A stretch of DNA of 64,000 nucleotides, from NCBI RefSeq assembly GCF_014385105.1, contig NZ_JACRTE010000001.1, positions 186,001 through 250,000 on the forward strand, given 5' to 3'. The position numbers and the translations under genes were made by a program. Shown piece by piece: positions 1 to 7,664 of this stretch (its first letter is position 1; each line of letters starts with the position of its first letter). The notes under the pieces were generated by a model. The model saw only the letters and a list, made by a program, of their open reading frames with translations, had not been told where the DNA came from and did not search any database. Source of the DNA: Qingrenia yutianensis (GTDB taxonomy: Bacteria; Bacillota; Clostridia; UMGS1810).

Positions 1-281
1 ACGCTATTGTTCTTATCACAATAGTTATATTCAACAATGCACCTGCGCTTCAGCCGATAAAAGAACGTTTCAGCCTTAAAGGCAAATTTGCCGGACTGGG
101 CGAGAAAATCAAAGGCATTTTTGTTAAAACGAAAGACATTGACAAAGAAAGAGCCAAAATTAAAGATGATGCGGCCGAATGGACGAGAATTCCTACCAAA
201 ATTGACGTTGACGCAATCCTTTCCGTTGATGTTAAACCCGATAAACTCGGCAGCAAACCCGATGAAAAGGAGGATAAATAA
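1..281 (+). CDS. livM: Branched-chain amino acid ABC permease LivM, C-terminal end (partial)
   Basis: Only the last 92 codons are inside the window, in the frame that starts at base 3; the gene begins upstream. The first visible residues (AIVLITIVIF) are the end of a hydrophobic membrane segment, followed by a long charged tail rich in Lys, Asp and Glu. The stop TAA (279-281) overlaps the ATG of livG by one base, so the two are translationally coupled. The assignment rests mainly on gene order, since livH-livM-livG-livF is the usual arrangement and LivM precedes LivG. The visible tail itself is not diagnostic, and its hydrophilic length (about 75 residues) is longer than I would expect for LivM. 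Confidence 0.7.
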   Translation, partial: AIVLITIVIFNNAPALQPIKERFSLKGKFAGLGEKIKGIFVKTKDIDKERAKIKDDAAEWTRIPTKIDVDAILSVDVKPDKLGSKPDEKEDK

Positions 282-1057
282 TGAGTGAATATATGCTTGA
301 AACAAAAAATCTCGGAATATCCTTCGGCGGTCTGAAAGCAGTTCAGGACGTTAATATTAAAATAAAGAAAAAACAGCTTTACGGTCTTATCGGCCCCAAC
401 GGTGCAGGTAAAACCACAGTCTTCAACCTTTTGACGGGTGTTTACACGCCTACAACAGGCGAGTTTATTCTGGACGGCGAAAATCTCACCGGCAAGTCGC
501 AGGAGGTTATAAATCACCGCGGAATTGCAAGAACGTTCCAGAATATCAGACTTTTCAATAATATGAGTGTTATCCGCAATGTGCTTGTCGGACTTCACAA
601 TCAAAATGAATTTCACGTTAATCCGTTAACAAGTATGCTCCGTCTGCCGAGGCATTATAAATGCGAGGTTGAAATGCGAAACAAAGCTAAGGAGCTTTTG
701 AAAATTTTCGGTCTTGAAGAGGAGCGAAACAACCTTGCGTGTAATCTTCCTTACGGAAAGCAGAGAAAGCTCGAAATTGCGCGTGCGCTTGCAACAAACC
801 CGAAGCTTTTGCTGCTTGATGAGCCGGCAGCAGGTATGAACCCGAACGAAACAGCAGAGCTTATGGATACAATAAGATTTGTACGCGACAAATTTGATAT
901 GACAATTCTTCTTATCGAGCACGATATGAAGCTTGTAGGCGGAATTTGCGAGGAGCTTACGGTGCTCAACTTCGGCACCGTTCTTGCTCAAGGAAAAACC
1001 GATGAGGTGCTTAATGACCCGAGAGTTATTACGGCATATGTCGGCGAAGACGAATAG
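281..1057 (+). CDS. livG: Branched-chain amino acid ABC transporter ATP-binding protein LivG
   Basis: 258-residue ABC ATPase that, with LivF, energises uptake of leucine, isoleucine and valine at the inner face of the membrane. Walker A (GPNGAGKTT) lies near residue 38. The Q-loop region (ARTFQNIRLF) follows, and Walker B (LLLLDEPAAGMNPNE) is near residue 180. The long insert between Q-loop and signature is typical of LivG. The signature is degenerate, LPYGKQRKLEIARAL in place of LSGGQ, which is also usual for LivG. The ATG overlaps the livM stop by one base and AAAAGGAGG lies just upstream. livF follows after 12 bases. The family call is secure; substrate specificity is inferred from the family and operon. 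Confidence 0.95.
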   Translation: MSEYMLETKNLGISFGGLKAVQDVNIKIKKKQLYGLIGPNGAGKTTVFNLLTGVYTPTTGEFILDGENLTGKSQEVINHRGIARTFQNIRLFNNMSVIRNVLVGLHNQNEFHVNPLTSMLRLPRHYKCEVEMRNKAKELLKIFGLEEERNNLACNLPYGKQRKLEIARALATNPKLLLLDEPAAGMNPNETAELMDTIRFVRDKFDMTILLIEHDMKLVGGICEELTVLNFGTVLAQGKTDEVLNDPRVITAYVGEDE

Positions 1058-1069
1058 GGGGTGCTCTTG

Positions 1070-1774
1070 ATGCTTAAAATTGAAAACATTGAAGTTTGCT
1101 ACGGCTTTATTAAAGCAATAAAGGGTGTATCCTTTGAGGTTGAAAAAGGCGAGATTATCGCGCTTATCGGTTCAAACGGCGCAGGTAAAACAACCATTTT
1201 GCACACTATTACAGGTCTTATTTCGCCGAAATCGGGCACCATCACATTCGAGGGCAAGGATTTGACAAAAACTCCGGCGCATAAAATTCTCGGTATGGGT
1301 ATGGCACACGTTCCCGAGGGCAGACGTATTTTCCAGGAACTTACCGTTTTTGAAAACTTAAAACTCGGCGCATATATTTTGCGCGATAAAAAACAGATTG
1401 AAAAAAATCTTGAATATGTTTACGAACATTTTCCGCGTTTGAAAGAAAGAAAAAATCAGCTTGCAGGTACTCTTTCTGGCGGTGAACAGCAGATGCTCGC
1501 GATGGGCAGAGCGCTTATGTCCAACCCGAAAATTATCCTTATGGACGAACCGTCAATGGGACTTTCGCCGATTTTGGTATCGGAAATTTTCCAGATTATC
1601 AAAGAGGTGTCGCAGGACGGCACAACCGTTCTTTTGGTTGAGCAGAACGCGAAAAAGGCGCTTACAATCGCCGACAGAGCATATGTTCTCGAAACCGGTA
1701 ATATCACTCTTTCCGGCAAGGCAAAGGATTTGCTTGCCGACGACAGGATTAAAAAAGCGTATCTCGGCGAATAA
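1070..1774 (+). CDS. livF: Branched-chain amino acid ABC transporter ATP-binding protein LivF
   Basis: 234-residue ABC ATPase, partner of LivG. Walker A (GSNGAGKTT) lies near residue 35, the signature LSGGEQQMLAMGRAL near residue 137 and Walker B (IILMDEPSMGLSP) near residue 158. The PEGRRIF motif before the signature is characteristic of LivF. An upstream GTG at 1061 is in frame, but the ATG at 1070 sits 7-8 bases after AGGGGGTG, so 1070 is preferred. It is the last gene of the operon and is followed by a strong hairpin terminator at 1799. Confidence 0.95.
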   Translation: MLKIENIEVCYGFIKAIKGVSFEVEKGEIIALIGSNGAGKTTILHTITGLISPKSGTITFEGKDLTKTPAHKILGMGMAHVPEGRRIFQELTVFENLKLGAYILRDKKQIEKNLEYVYEHFPRLKERKNQLAGTLSGGEQQMLAMGRALMSNPKIILMDEPSMGLSPILVSEIFQIIKEVSQDGTTVLLVEQNAKKALTIADRAYVLETGNITLSGKAKDLLADDRIKKAYLGE

Positions 1775-1798
1775 GATTTTGAAAATTTATTATGCAGT

Positions 1799-1840
1799 AA
1801 AAAAGGTTTGTACTTCTTAATGAAGTGCAAACCTTTTTTA
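1799..1840. terminator. Rho-independent terminator after livF, shared with the convergent regulator gene
   Basis: Arms AAAAAAGGTTTGTACTTC and GAAGTGCAAACCTTTTTT enclose a 5-base loop with one mismatched pair. A-rich and T-rich flanks on either side let it work in both directions, fitting its position between converging genes. Confidence 0.85.
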
Positions 1841-1889
1841 TATCGGCAATATAAATTTTACAACATAAAATTTACACAAAGCAAAAGCA

Positions 1890-2264
1890 TCATTTGCCTT
1901 CGTGCTTTGCCAAATGTTCTTTTATTTTCGAAAAAGTGATATCGCTGATATCGTGCTCTATTTTGCAGCTGTCCACATAGGCGGTCGCCTCGTCAACACC
2001 AAGCACCATAAGTGCCCTTGCAATTACCTGATGACGTTCATAAATGCGCTCGGCAATTTCAAGACCTTTATCGGTAAGCTCAATCAAACCGTCGGCGCTC
2101 ATCGTGATATAGCCCTCCTCACGAAAATGCTTCATAGCAACCGACACGCTCGGCTTTGTAAAATTCAGCTCATTTGCAATGTCGATACTGCGCACACTGC
2201 CTTTTTTGCCTTTGATAATTAAAATTGATTCGAGATAATTCTCGGCAGATTCTTGTATTTTCAC
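1890..2264 (-). CDS. DtxR/MntR-family metal-dependent transcriptional regulator
   Basis: 124-residue protein with the family layout: N-terminal winged helix (residues about 5-65, recognition helix FTKPSVSVAMKHF) and a dimerisation/metal-binding domain (ERHQVIARAL and CKIEHDIS). By family knowledge the His in RHQ and the CxxEH group bind Fe2+ or Mn2+; the Cys at the first position of CKIEH is the pattern of iron-type DtxR rather than Bacillus MntR, which has Glu there. The position matching MntR Asp8 is Asn9 here. There is no SH3-like third domain. It has its own consensus promoter. It is a candidate regulator for the two feo operons in this window, but that is inference. Fe versus Mn specificity cannot be settled by eye. 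Confidence 0.88.
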   Translation of the reverse strand: MKIQESAENYLESILIIKGKKGSVRSIDIANELNFTKPSVSVAMKHFREEGYITMSADGLIELTDKGLEIAERIYERHQVIARALMVLGVDEATAYVDSCKIEHDISDITFSKIKEHLAKHEGK

Positions 2265-2298
2265 TTCAAAACCCTCTTAATTTCCTAGATATATTAAC

Positions 2299-2327
2299 AT
2301 TGTATCACAAAAGTTAAACTTTGTCAA
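2299..2327 (-). promoter_or_regulatory. Sigma-A type promoter of the DtxR-family gene, with a small palindrome
   Basis: On the minus strand TTGACA (2322-2327) and TACAAT (2299-2304) are 17 bases apart. The spacer holds an inverted repeat AAAGTT-A-AACTTT (2310-2322), which could be an autoregulatory operator. Confidence 0.8.
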
Positions 2328-2345
2328 AAATATTTTTAAAAACTA

Positions 2346-2398
2346 TTGACAAATATAAAACAGGGTGCTATAATACGATTGTTGAATGGTTGTTCAAC
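2346..2398 (+). promoter_or_regulatory. Promoter and operator of the ArsR-family repressor gene
   Basis: TTGACA (2346-2351), 17-base spacer, TATAAT (2369-2374). Just downstream an inverted repeat GTTGAA-N6-TTCAAC (2381-2398) resembles the TGAA/TTCA half-sites of SmtB/CadC/CzrA operators. It sits at the expected transcription start, so bound repressor would block initiation. Confidence 0.8.
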
Positions 2399-2425
2399 TA
2401 TCGAATTTATCTGCGGGGTGAAAAA

Positions 2426-2776
2426 ATGGCAAAGCTTACTTGCGATTGTGAAGTTATTCATCAGGATGTCGTGAATAAGGTTAAAGAAAAAATGTCGGAC
2501 GACAGTGAATACATCACGCTTGCGTCGCTTTTTAAAATTTTCGGAGACAGTACGCGTATTAAAATTTTGCACGCGTTAAGGCAAAATGAAATGTGCGTAT
2601 GCGATATAGCAAGCCTTTTAAAGCTTACAAAATCGGCAGTTTCGCACCAGCTTAAAGCGCTTCGATTGGCAAATCTTGTCAAATACCGCAAAGAGGCGCA
2701 GATTGTTTACTATTCGCTTGCTGATACGCACGTTGAAAAGATTCTTGATATAGGAATTGAGCATTTGCGCGAATAG
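2426..2776 (+). CDS. ArsR/SmtB-family metal-sensing repressor (CadC/CzrA-like)
   Basis: 116-residue winged-helix repressor. The N-terminal [11 protein letters not shown] carries a Cys pair (C6, C8), recalling the Cys-rich N-terminus that CadC uses for Cd/Pb/Zn sensing. The core [39 protein letters not shown] contains the ELCVCDL-like metal motif and the recognition helix. The C-terminal helix [14 protein letters not shown] has D/H spacing matching the alpha5 zinc site of SmtB/CzrA. An in-frame ATG at 2321 would lie upstream of the promoter, so the ATG at 2426 after GGGGTG is used. It is followed by the metal-exporting ATPase, the usual cadC-cadA arrangement. Confidence 0.9.
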   Translation: [116 protein letters not shown]

Positions 2777-2785
2777 ACAAGGGAC

Positions 2786-2810
2786 AATAATTTAGTAAAT
2801 TATTATTTTT
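2786..2810 (+). terminator. Weak AT-rich hairpin with T-run between repressor and ATPase genes
   Basis: AATAATTTA-G-TAAATTATT followed by ATTTTTT. The stem is almost all A-T pairs, so termination would be partial at best; it may adjust the ratio of repressor to pump transcripts. Confidence 0.35.
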
Positions 2811-2829
2811 TACACTCGTAGTTGAATAC

Positions 2830-2845
2830 TTGAGCAACAACTCAA
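2830..2845 (+). promoter_or_regulatory. Second ArsR-type operator-like inverted repeat, upstream of the ATPase
   Basis: TTGAG-N6-CTCAA, preceded by GTTGAATAC that resembles the first operator half-site. It lies 19 bases before the ATPase ATG. No clear -35/-10 pair was seen here, so the ATPase may be read from the repressor promoter. Confidence 0.45.
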
Positions 2846-2863
2846 AAACATAAGGAGGATATT

Positions 2864-4996
2864 ATGCAAAGAATATATTTCTTAAAAGGTCTTGATTGTC
2901 CACATTGCTCGGCAAAAATCGAAAATGACGCCGGAAAGATTGACGGTATTTCGCTTTCAAGAGTTAATCTTATGGAACAGACTTTAACTCTTGATTCGGA
3001 TAAATTCTTAAATTCGATTGATGACGAGGTTGAAAAAATCGTCCATAAATATGAGCCGGACGTTGAAGTGAGCATTTACGACAGCAGTGCGCACAGTCAC
3101 TCGCACGGCGCGCATACGCACGGCGAAGAGAGCCGCAGCGAGGACGAAGAAGATTTAAAACCGCGCATAATCCGAATTGCGATAGGAGCGGTAATTTACG
3201 GTGCTGCGGTTGTTTCGTCAAAGTTTATAAACAACATATATTTTGAAATTATTTCGCTTGCGGCGGCGTTTCTCATTTTGGGCGGCGACGTTTTGCTCCG
3301 CGCGGTAAAGAACATATTAAGGGGTCAGGTATTTGACGAAAACTTTCTTATGAGCGTTTCGAGCATCGGCGCGTTTTGCATCGGCAGTTACACCGAGGCG
3401 GTCGCGGTTATGCTTTTGTATCAGCTCGGTGAGCTTTTTCAGGATATGGCGGTCGGAAAATCGCGCAAATCCATTGCAAGCCTTATGGATATACGCCCCG
3501 ACAGTGCGAATGTTATCCGTGACGGCAAGGTTGTGACGGTTTCGCCCGAAGATGTGAAAATAGGCGAAACGATTATAGTTAAACCGGGTGAAAAAGTTCC
3601 GCTCGACGGATTTGTTATTGAGGGCAAAACGATGCTTGACACAATGGCGCTTACCGGCGAATCAGTTCCGAGAAGCGCAAATGTCGGCGACGAGGCGCTG
3701 TCAGGCTGTATAAACGAAACGGGCGTTATAAAAATCGAGGTTACAAAATCTTTCTCCGAAAGTACTGTTTCAAAGATTTTGTCGCTTATTCAAAACGCGT
3801 CGTCCAAAAAAGCACCGTCCGAGAATTTCATCACAAAATTTGCACGTTACTACACACCTGTTGTCGTAATTTTGGCGGCGCTTATAGCAGTCATTTTCCC
3901 GTTGACAATCGGCGGCGGATTTGTTAAATGGGTTCGTCAGGCGTTTGTATTTCTGGTAATTTCCTGCCCGTGTGCGCTAGTAATTTCAATACCGCTTTCG
4001 TTCTTCGGCGGAATAGGCTCGGCGGCACGTAACGGAATACTTGTAAAAGGAAGCAACTATCTTGAGGCGTTGAGCAAACTCGATACGCTCGTACTCGACA
4101 AAACCGGCACGCTTACAGAGGGAGTTTTTGCGGTGCGCGAGGTACTGCCTGCAAAAGATTTCTCGGAAAACGACGTTCTCTTTGCGTCGGCATATGCCGA
4201 GAGCTACTCAAACCACCCGATAGCGCAGTCGATTAAGTCGCATTTCGGCGAAAAAATCAATGAAAGCATTATAAGCGACTACACCGAAATTTCGGGCAAA
4301 GGCATATCGGTAAAAATCAACGGCAGTGAGATTTTGGCAGGCAATATGCGTCTTATGGACGAATTTAACATCAAATGCGAAAAATGCGATAAGGCGGGTA
4401 CGGTTATATACGTTGCAAGCGACGGAAAATATATCGGCTGTATTGTAATTTCGGACAAAATCAAAAAAGACAGCGCATCGGCACTTGAAAATCTGCGCAA
4501 AATGGGCGTTGATAACATAATTATGCTTACCGGCGACAACGAAAAAACTGCATCTTCGGTTGCGGAAAAACTCAAAATTAAGAAGTATTTTGCGTCGCTT
4601 TTACCGCAGGATAAGGTTGCAAAATTTGAAGAAATAGTATCGGGCAAGAAAACAAACGGCACTACGGCATTTGTCGGCGACGGAATTAACGACGCACCTA
4701 CGCTTGCAAGGGCGGATATCGGCATTGCAATGGGGGCGCTCGGCTCGGACGCGGCAATCGAGGCGGCAGACGTTGTGCTTATGACCGATGAGGTTTCGCT
4801 TATTGCGAAAGCGGTTAAAACGGCGAAATATACAAAAAGAATTGTTACACAGAACATTGTTATGTCGCTCGGAATTAAACTTTTGTTCTTAATTCTCGGT
4901 ATTTTCGGAATTGCCACAATGTGGGAGGCAATTTTCAGCGACGTCGGCGTTATGATGCTCGCCGTGCTTAATTCAATGCGCGTTTTAAAAAAATAA
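2864..4996 (+). CDS. cadA: Zn2+/Cd2+/Pb2+-exporting P1B-type ATPase (CadA/ZntA-like)
   Basis: 710-residue heavy-metal ATPase that expels soft divalent cations. Domains in order: an HMA domain with GLDCPHC (C12, C15); a His-rich stretch around residues 76-90 (HSHSHGAHTHG); membrane segments; the TGES actuator loop; the transmembrane CPC metal site near residue 368 (ISCPCAL); DKTGTLT with the phosphorylated Asp near 412; the SNHPIAQS nucleotide motif; and GDGINDAP. CPC together with a SmtB/CadC-type regulator next door points to Zn/Cd/Pb rather than Cu (Cu pumps usually also have CPC, so the regulator carries weight). RBS AAGGAGG precedes the ATG. Confidence 0.93.
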   Translation: MQRIYFLKGLDCPHCSAKIENDAGKIDGISLSRVNLMEQTLTLDSDKFLNSIDDEVEKIVHKYEPDVEVSIYDSSAHSHSHGAHTHGEESRSEDEEDLKPRIIRIAIGAVIYGAAVVSSKFINNIYFEIISLAAAFLILGGDVLLRAVKNILRGQVFDENFLMSVSSIGAFCIGSYTEAVAVMLLYQLGELFQDMAVGKSRKSIASLMDIRPDSANVIRDGKVVTVSPEDVKIGETIIVKPGEKVPLDGFVIEGKTMLDTMALTGESVPRSANVGDEALSGCINETGVIKIEVTKSFSESTVSKILSLIQNASSKKAPSENFITKFARYYTPVVVILAALIAVIFPLTIGGGFVKWVRQAFVFLVISCPCALVISIPLSFFGGIGSAARNGILVKGSNYLEALSKLDTLVLDKTGTLTEGVFAVREVLPAKDFSENDVLFASAYAESYSNHPIAQSIKSHFGEKINESIISDYTEISGKGISVKINGSEILAGNMRLMDEFNIKCEKCDKAGTVIYVASDGKYIGCIVISDKIKKDSASALENLRKMGVDNIIMLTGDNEKTASSVAEKLKIKKYFASLLPQDKVAKFEEIVSGKKTNGTTAFVGDGINDAPTLARADIGIAMGALGSDAAIEAADVVLMTDEVSLIAKAVKTAKYTKRIVTQNIVMSLGIKLLFLILGIFGIATMWEAIFSDVGVMMLAVLNSMRVLKK

Positions 4997-5009
4997 TGAA
5001 AAAATAATC

Positions 5010-5038
5010 TTGACATTTTGTAAAATAAATGTTAGAAT
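5010..5038 (+). promoter_or_regulatory. Sigma-A promoter driving the pnuC leader
   Basis: TTGACA (5010-5015), 17-base spacer, TAGAAT (5033-5038). It predicts a start near 5045 and a leader of roughly 105 bases before the pnuC start codon. Confidence 0.8.
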
Positions 5039-5044
5039 ATGTCA

Positions 5045-5138
5045 GTAAATAAACTGCCACCGGGCAGTAGATGCTTAAGCATTTGTGTGCATATCGTTAG
5101 GTCTTTGAAGATATGCACTGCAAATGCTTATTTTTTTG
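5045..5138 (+). promoter_or_regulatory. pnuC leader: small hairpin plus intrinsic-terminator hairpin (putative attenuator, unassigned class)
   Basis: A small hairpin ACTGCC-ACCG-GGCAGT (5053-5068) is followed by a very long hairpin. Its left arm 5076-5095 (TAAGCATTTG then GTGCATATC) pairs with right arm 5110-5130 (GATATGCAC then CAAATGCTTA), about 19 pairs with a small bulge, and then a run of T residues (5131-5137) right before the GGAGG ribosome site. A terminator placed between a promoter and the only gene it serves is the hallmark of attenuation. A short palindrome ATGCTTAAGCAT (5071-5082) overlaps the left arm and could be the competing structure. I could not match it to TPP, FMN, THF, purine, preQ1 or NAD+-II aptamer consensus from memory. 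Confidence 0.6.
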
Positions 5139-5149
5139 GAGGACGACAG

Positions 5150-5827
5150 ATGAAATACTTTACAAAAAGCGAACTTGCTTTATGGCTCGGCTCAATGCTT
5201 GCAATCGTTGTGTCAAATATATTTATCGGCGAATTTGCGCCCGTGTCGCTTGCCGCGTCGCTTATCGGCGTGACGGCACTTATTTACACGGCAAAAGGAA
5301 ATCCGATAGGACAGGGGCTTATGATAGTTTTTTGCCTTATATACACGTATGTTTCGTACACATTTTCGTATTACGGCGAGATGCTGACATATGCCGTGAT
5401 GTCGCTTCCTATGGCGGTTTTCTCGTTCATTGTGTGGATTAGAAATCCGTTTCACGGGAATAAATCGGAGGTCAGCGTAAACGAGGGCATAACGTGCAGA
5501 GAATATATTTTTATGTTCATATTATCCATAGCGGTGACGGCGCTTTTCTACTTCGTGCTCAAATTTTTCAACACTGCGAATATCGCACCGAGTACCATTT
5601 CGGTTACAACAAGCTTTCTGGCGATATATCTTACATTTAGGCGCAGTCCGCTTTATGCTCTGGCATATGCGGCGAACGACATTGTTTTAATTGTTCTGTG
5701 GACGCTTGCGGCGTTTAAAGATGCGTCGTATTTTTCGGTTGTGATATGTTTTGCGGCATTTTTTGCAAACGATATTTACGGTTATATGAACTGGAAAAGA
5801 ATATCTGCACGGCAATGCGCGGAATAA
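5150..5827 (+). CDS. pnuC: PnuC-family nicotinamide-type vitamin transporter
   Basis: 225-residue integral membrane protein with about seven hydrophobic segments. The C-terminal half carries the PnuC-type pattern, including LAYAANDIVLIVLWTLA and the final FFANDIYGYMNWKRI, which matches the conserved ND..Y..W..R element of the family. PnuC proteins move non-phosphorylated nicotinamide riboside, and relatives move thiamine, riboflavin or deoxynucleosides by facilitated diffusion. The exact substrate is therefore uncertain. An in-frame ATG at 5039 lies inside the promoter and leader, so the ATG at 5150 after GGAGG is used. It is controlled by the attenuator-like leader. Confidence 0.85.
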   Translation: MKYFTKSELALWLGSMLAIVVSNIFIGEFAPVSLAASLIGVTALIYTAKGNPIGQGLMIVFCLIYTYVSYTFSYYGEMLTYAVMSLPMAVFSFIVWIRNPFHGNKSEVSVNEGITCREYIFMFILSIAVTALFYFVLKFFNTANIAPSTISVTTSFLAIYLTFRRSPLYALAYAANDIVLIVLWTLAAFKDASYFSVVICFAAFFANDIYGYMNWKRISARQCAE

Positions 5828-5862
5828 AAATAACAATAATCCGTCTTTTTTTGTAAAAACTC

Positions 5863-5886
5863 TTGACAAGCTAATGTTCATTAGCT
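5863..5886 (+). promoter_or_regulatory. TTGACA element with a perfect 18-bp palindrome upstream of the methyltransferase
   Basis: TTGACA (5863-5868) abuts AGCTAATG-TT-CATTAGCT (5869-5886), a perfect dyad. No convincing -10 element follows at 17 bases (TAAAGG). The ribosome site AAAGGAG directly follows the dyad, so a bound protein could block initiation or early elongation. Confidence 0.5.
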
Positions 5887-5902
5887 AAAGGAGCGACAAA
5901 AA

Positions 5903-6619
5903 ATGAAATATGAATTAAGCAAAAAATATTGCACAGAAAATCTTATGAAAAAAATTATGGGTCCGAACCCGATAAAGCTTGAAGAGGAGCTTATGCAGGG
6001 TCACAAAATCAAAAAAGGCGCAGTCGTCTGCGACCTCGGAAGCGGGCAGGGGCTTACGTCGGTATTTCTTGCAAAGGAATACGGTTTTAAGGTTTACGCG
6101 TCTGACCTTTGGAGCGACCCTGACGAAAATCAGAAGTTTTTCGCCGAAATGGGACTTACAAAAAACGAAATTATTGCCGTTAAAGCGGACGCTGAAAATC
6201 TCGATTTTGACAAAAACTTTTTTGACGCGGTAGTTTCTACCGATTCGTATAATTATTTCGGACGAAATGAGAAATATCTTGACGAAAAGCTTTTGCCGTA
6301 TGTGAAAAACGGGGGATACATTTATATTTCAATTCCGGGTATGAAAAAAGACTGCCACGATAATCTGCCGAAAGAACTGCTTTTATCGTGGACGCCGGAA
6401 CAGCTTGAATATATGCACGATGTTGAGTATTGGAAAAATATTGTATCGCAGTGTAAGGGCGCCGATGTTATAGAAGTGAGCGAAATGGAGTCGAACGACG
6501 AAGTGTGGGCAGACTGGCTCAAACAGGAAAACGAATATGCGGTCGGCGACAGAAAGTCTATGGAGGCAGGCGGAGGAAAGTATCTTAATTTCATAAAAAT
6601 CGTACTGCAAAAAAGATAA
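5903..6619 (+). CDS. Class I SAM-dependent methyltransferase
   Basis: 238 residues. The Rossmann motif I (VVCDLGSGQGLTSVFLAKEYG, given here in parts: CDLGSGQG) is at about residue 45. Motif II acidic YASDLWSD, the adenine-side KADAENLDF and the motif IV region FFDAVVSTDSYNYFG follow in order, then YIYISIPGMKKD. This is a small-molecule-type methyltransferase fold similar to UbiE/COQ5-like enzymes. The substrate cannot be read from the sequence. It stands alone behind an 18-bp palindrome and ahead of a terminator, suggesting a single, specifically regulated transcription unit. Confidence 0.85.
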   Translation: MKYELSKKYCTENLMKKIMGPNPIKLEEELMQGHKIKKGAVVCDLGSGQGLTSVFLAKEYGFKVYASDLWSDPDENQKFFAEMGLTKNEIIAVKADAENLDFDKNFFDAVVSTDSYNYFGRNEKYLDEKLLPYVKNGGYIYISIPGMKKDCHDNLPKELLLSWTPEQLEYMHDVEYWKNIVSQCKGADVIEVSEMESNDEVWADWLKQENEYAVGDRKSMEAGGGKYLNFIKIVLQKR

Positions 6620-6626
6620 AAAACAA

Positions 6627-6656
6627 CCCCTCAATCAAATGATTGAGGGGAATTTT
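6627..6656. terminator. Bidirectional terminator between methyltransferase and cation exchanger
   Basis: CCCCTCAATC-AAAT-GATTGAGGGG (6627-6650) with AATTTTT on one side and an A-rich AAAAAAC on the other; serves both converging genes. Confidence 0.85.
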
Positions 6657-7603
6657 TACATAAACATTACAATGGCAACGACGTATGCAATGTATAACGC
6701 AAATGCCAAAATACCTTGACTGCGCGAAAATTTCGACCTCATAACGGCAGGAATGAAAATCAGTGCGTTGATTATAAGACAGACGGGAAAATCGAATTTC
6801 AGCGCCTGTGCCGGCACGGTGAGCGGTTTGCCTGCCACGAGTGAGCAAACGGGCAGAATCAGTGTTGTGTCTATGATATTCGCGCCGACGATATTTCCTG
6901 CGGAAAGCGCGCCCTGCTTTTTGCGTATCGCGGTAATTGCCGTGATAAGCTCGGGCAGTGAAGTGCCTATTGCAATCATTGTAACCGAAATTATGCTGTC
7001 GGGAACGTGCAGAATTTGCGCGATAACCGTGCCGTTGTCAACCAAAAGACGCGCGCCGATGATTATTCCCAGGCAACCGCCGATAAATTTTATAACATTG
7101 ATTTTTACTTCTTTTTTTGACGATATAACGGTGCGCTCGTCCGACTGTTCGTTTTTCGCGCTTTTTAAAGTTTCATATGTAAATATTGCGAATATCAGTG
7201 CGAGAATTATGCACCCGATAACTGAAAGCTTTCCCGTCAGCGAAAAAATGTAGAGCGACAAAACCGCAAAAATTAAAAGAAAGGTTTTGAGCGAATAGTC
7301 TTTTGCGCGTATTGCAAACGGCGCGAGCATTATAGAAAACGCAAGAATTATTCCTGTGTTTGCGGTTACAGAGCCGATTGCATTGCCGATTGCAATGTCA
7401 ACTTTTCCCTCGACCGCCGCCATAAGCGATACAATAAGTTCTGGCATTGTTGTTGCAATGCTAACTACCGTCGCGCCGATTATAAATTTCGGTATGCCCG
7501 ACACACCGGCAATCCACACCGCCGAATCGACGAAATAGTCACCGCCTTTGATTATGAGCACAAGTCCGAGCGCAAAAAGCAAAAACACCAAAACAGTATA
7601 CAT
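6656..7603 (-). CDS. CaCA-family Na+/Ca2+ (or K+-dependent) antiporter
   Basis: 315 residues, about ten hydrophobic segments arranged as two repeats. Each repeat has the exchanger alpha motif: first GATVVSIATTMPELIVS with IGNAIGSVTANTG, second VTMIAIGTSLPELITA with AGNIVGANIIDTT. The paired acidic residues in TMPEL and TSLPEL are the ion-binding glutamates of this family (YrbG and archaeal NCX_Mj relatives). A cytoplasmic loop of about 25 charged residues separates the halves. The ATG follows AGGGGGAA on the minus strand. Ion specificity is inferred from the family only. Confidence 0.9.
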   Translation of the reverse strand: MYTVLVFLLFALGLVLIIKGGDYFVDSAVWIAGVSGIPKFIIGATVVSIATTMPELIVSLMAAVEGKVDIAIGNAIGSVTANTGIILAFSIMLAPFAIRAKDYSLKTFLLIFAVLSLYIFSLTGKLSVIGCIILALIFAIFTYETLKSAKNEQSDERTVISSKKEVKINVIKFIGGCLGIIIGARLLVDNGTVIAQILHVPDSIISVTMIAIGTSLPELITAITAIRKKQGALSAGNIVGANIIDTTLILPVCSLVAGKPLTVPAQALKFDFPVCLIINALIFIPAVMRSKFSRSQGILAFALYIAYVVAIVMFM

Positions 7604-7635
7604 TTTTAAAATTCCCCCTAAAGTTTGTCCGTTTA

Positions 7636-7641
7636 ATTATA
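7636..7641 (-). promoter_or_regulatory. Putative -10 element of the exchanger gene
   Basis: TATAAT on the minus strand, about 33 bases before the start codon. The -35 region is poor. Confidence 0.4.
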
Positions 7642-7664
7642 GCGTATTACAAAAGAAAAATGTG

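Noticed and set aside
4279..5016. 245-codon open frame on the minus strand
   Set aside because: Lies wholly within the metal ATPase gene, with no ribosome site and Ser/Ile-rich low-quality sequence typical of antisense frames in this codon usage.
5045..5138. pnuC leader as a THF, TPP or NAD+-II riboswitch
   Set aside because: A GUAGAUG string recalls the THF aptamer, but the conserved 3' CGCUCC part is missing; TPP and NAD+-II consensus elements are also absent by eye.
5039..5149. Longer N-terminus for PnuC
   Set aside because: Would translate the promoter end and the attenuator hairpins; the ATG at 5150 has a proper ribosome site and gives the family length.
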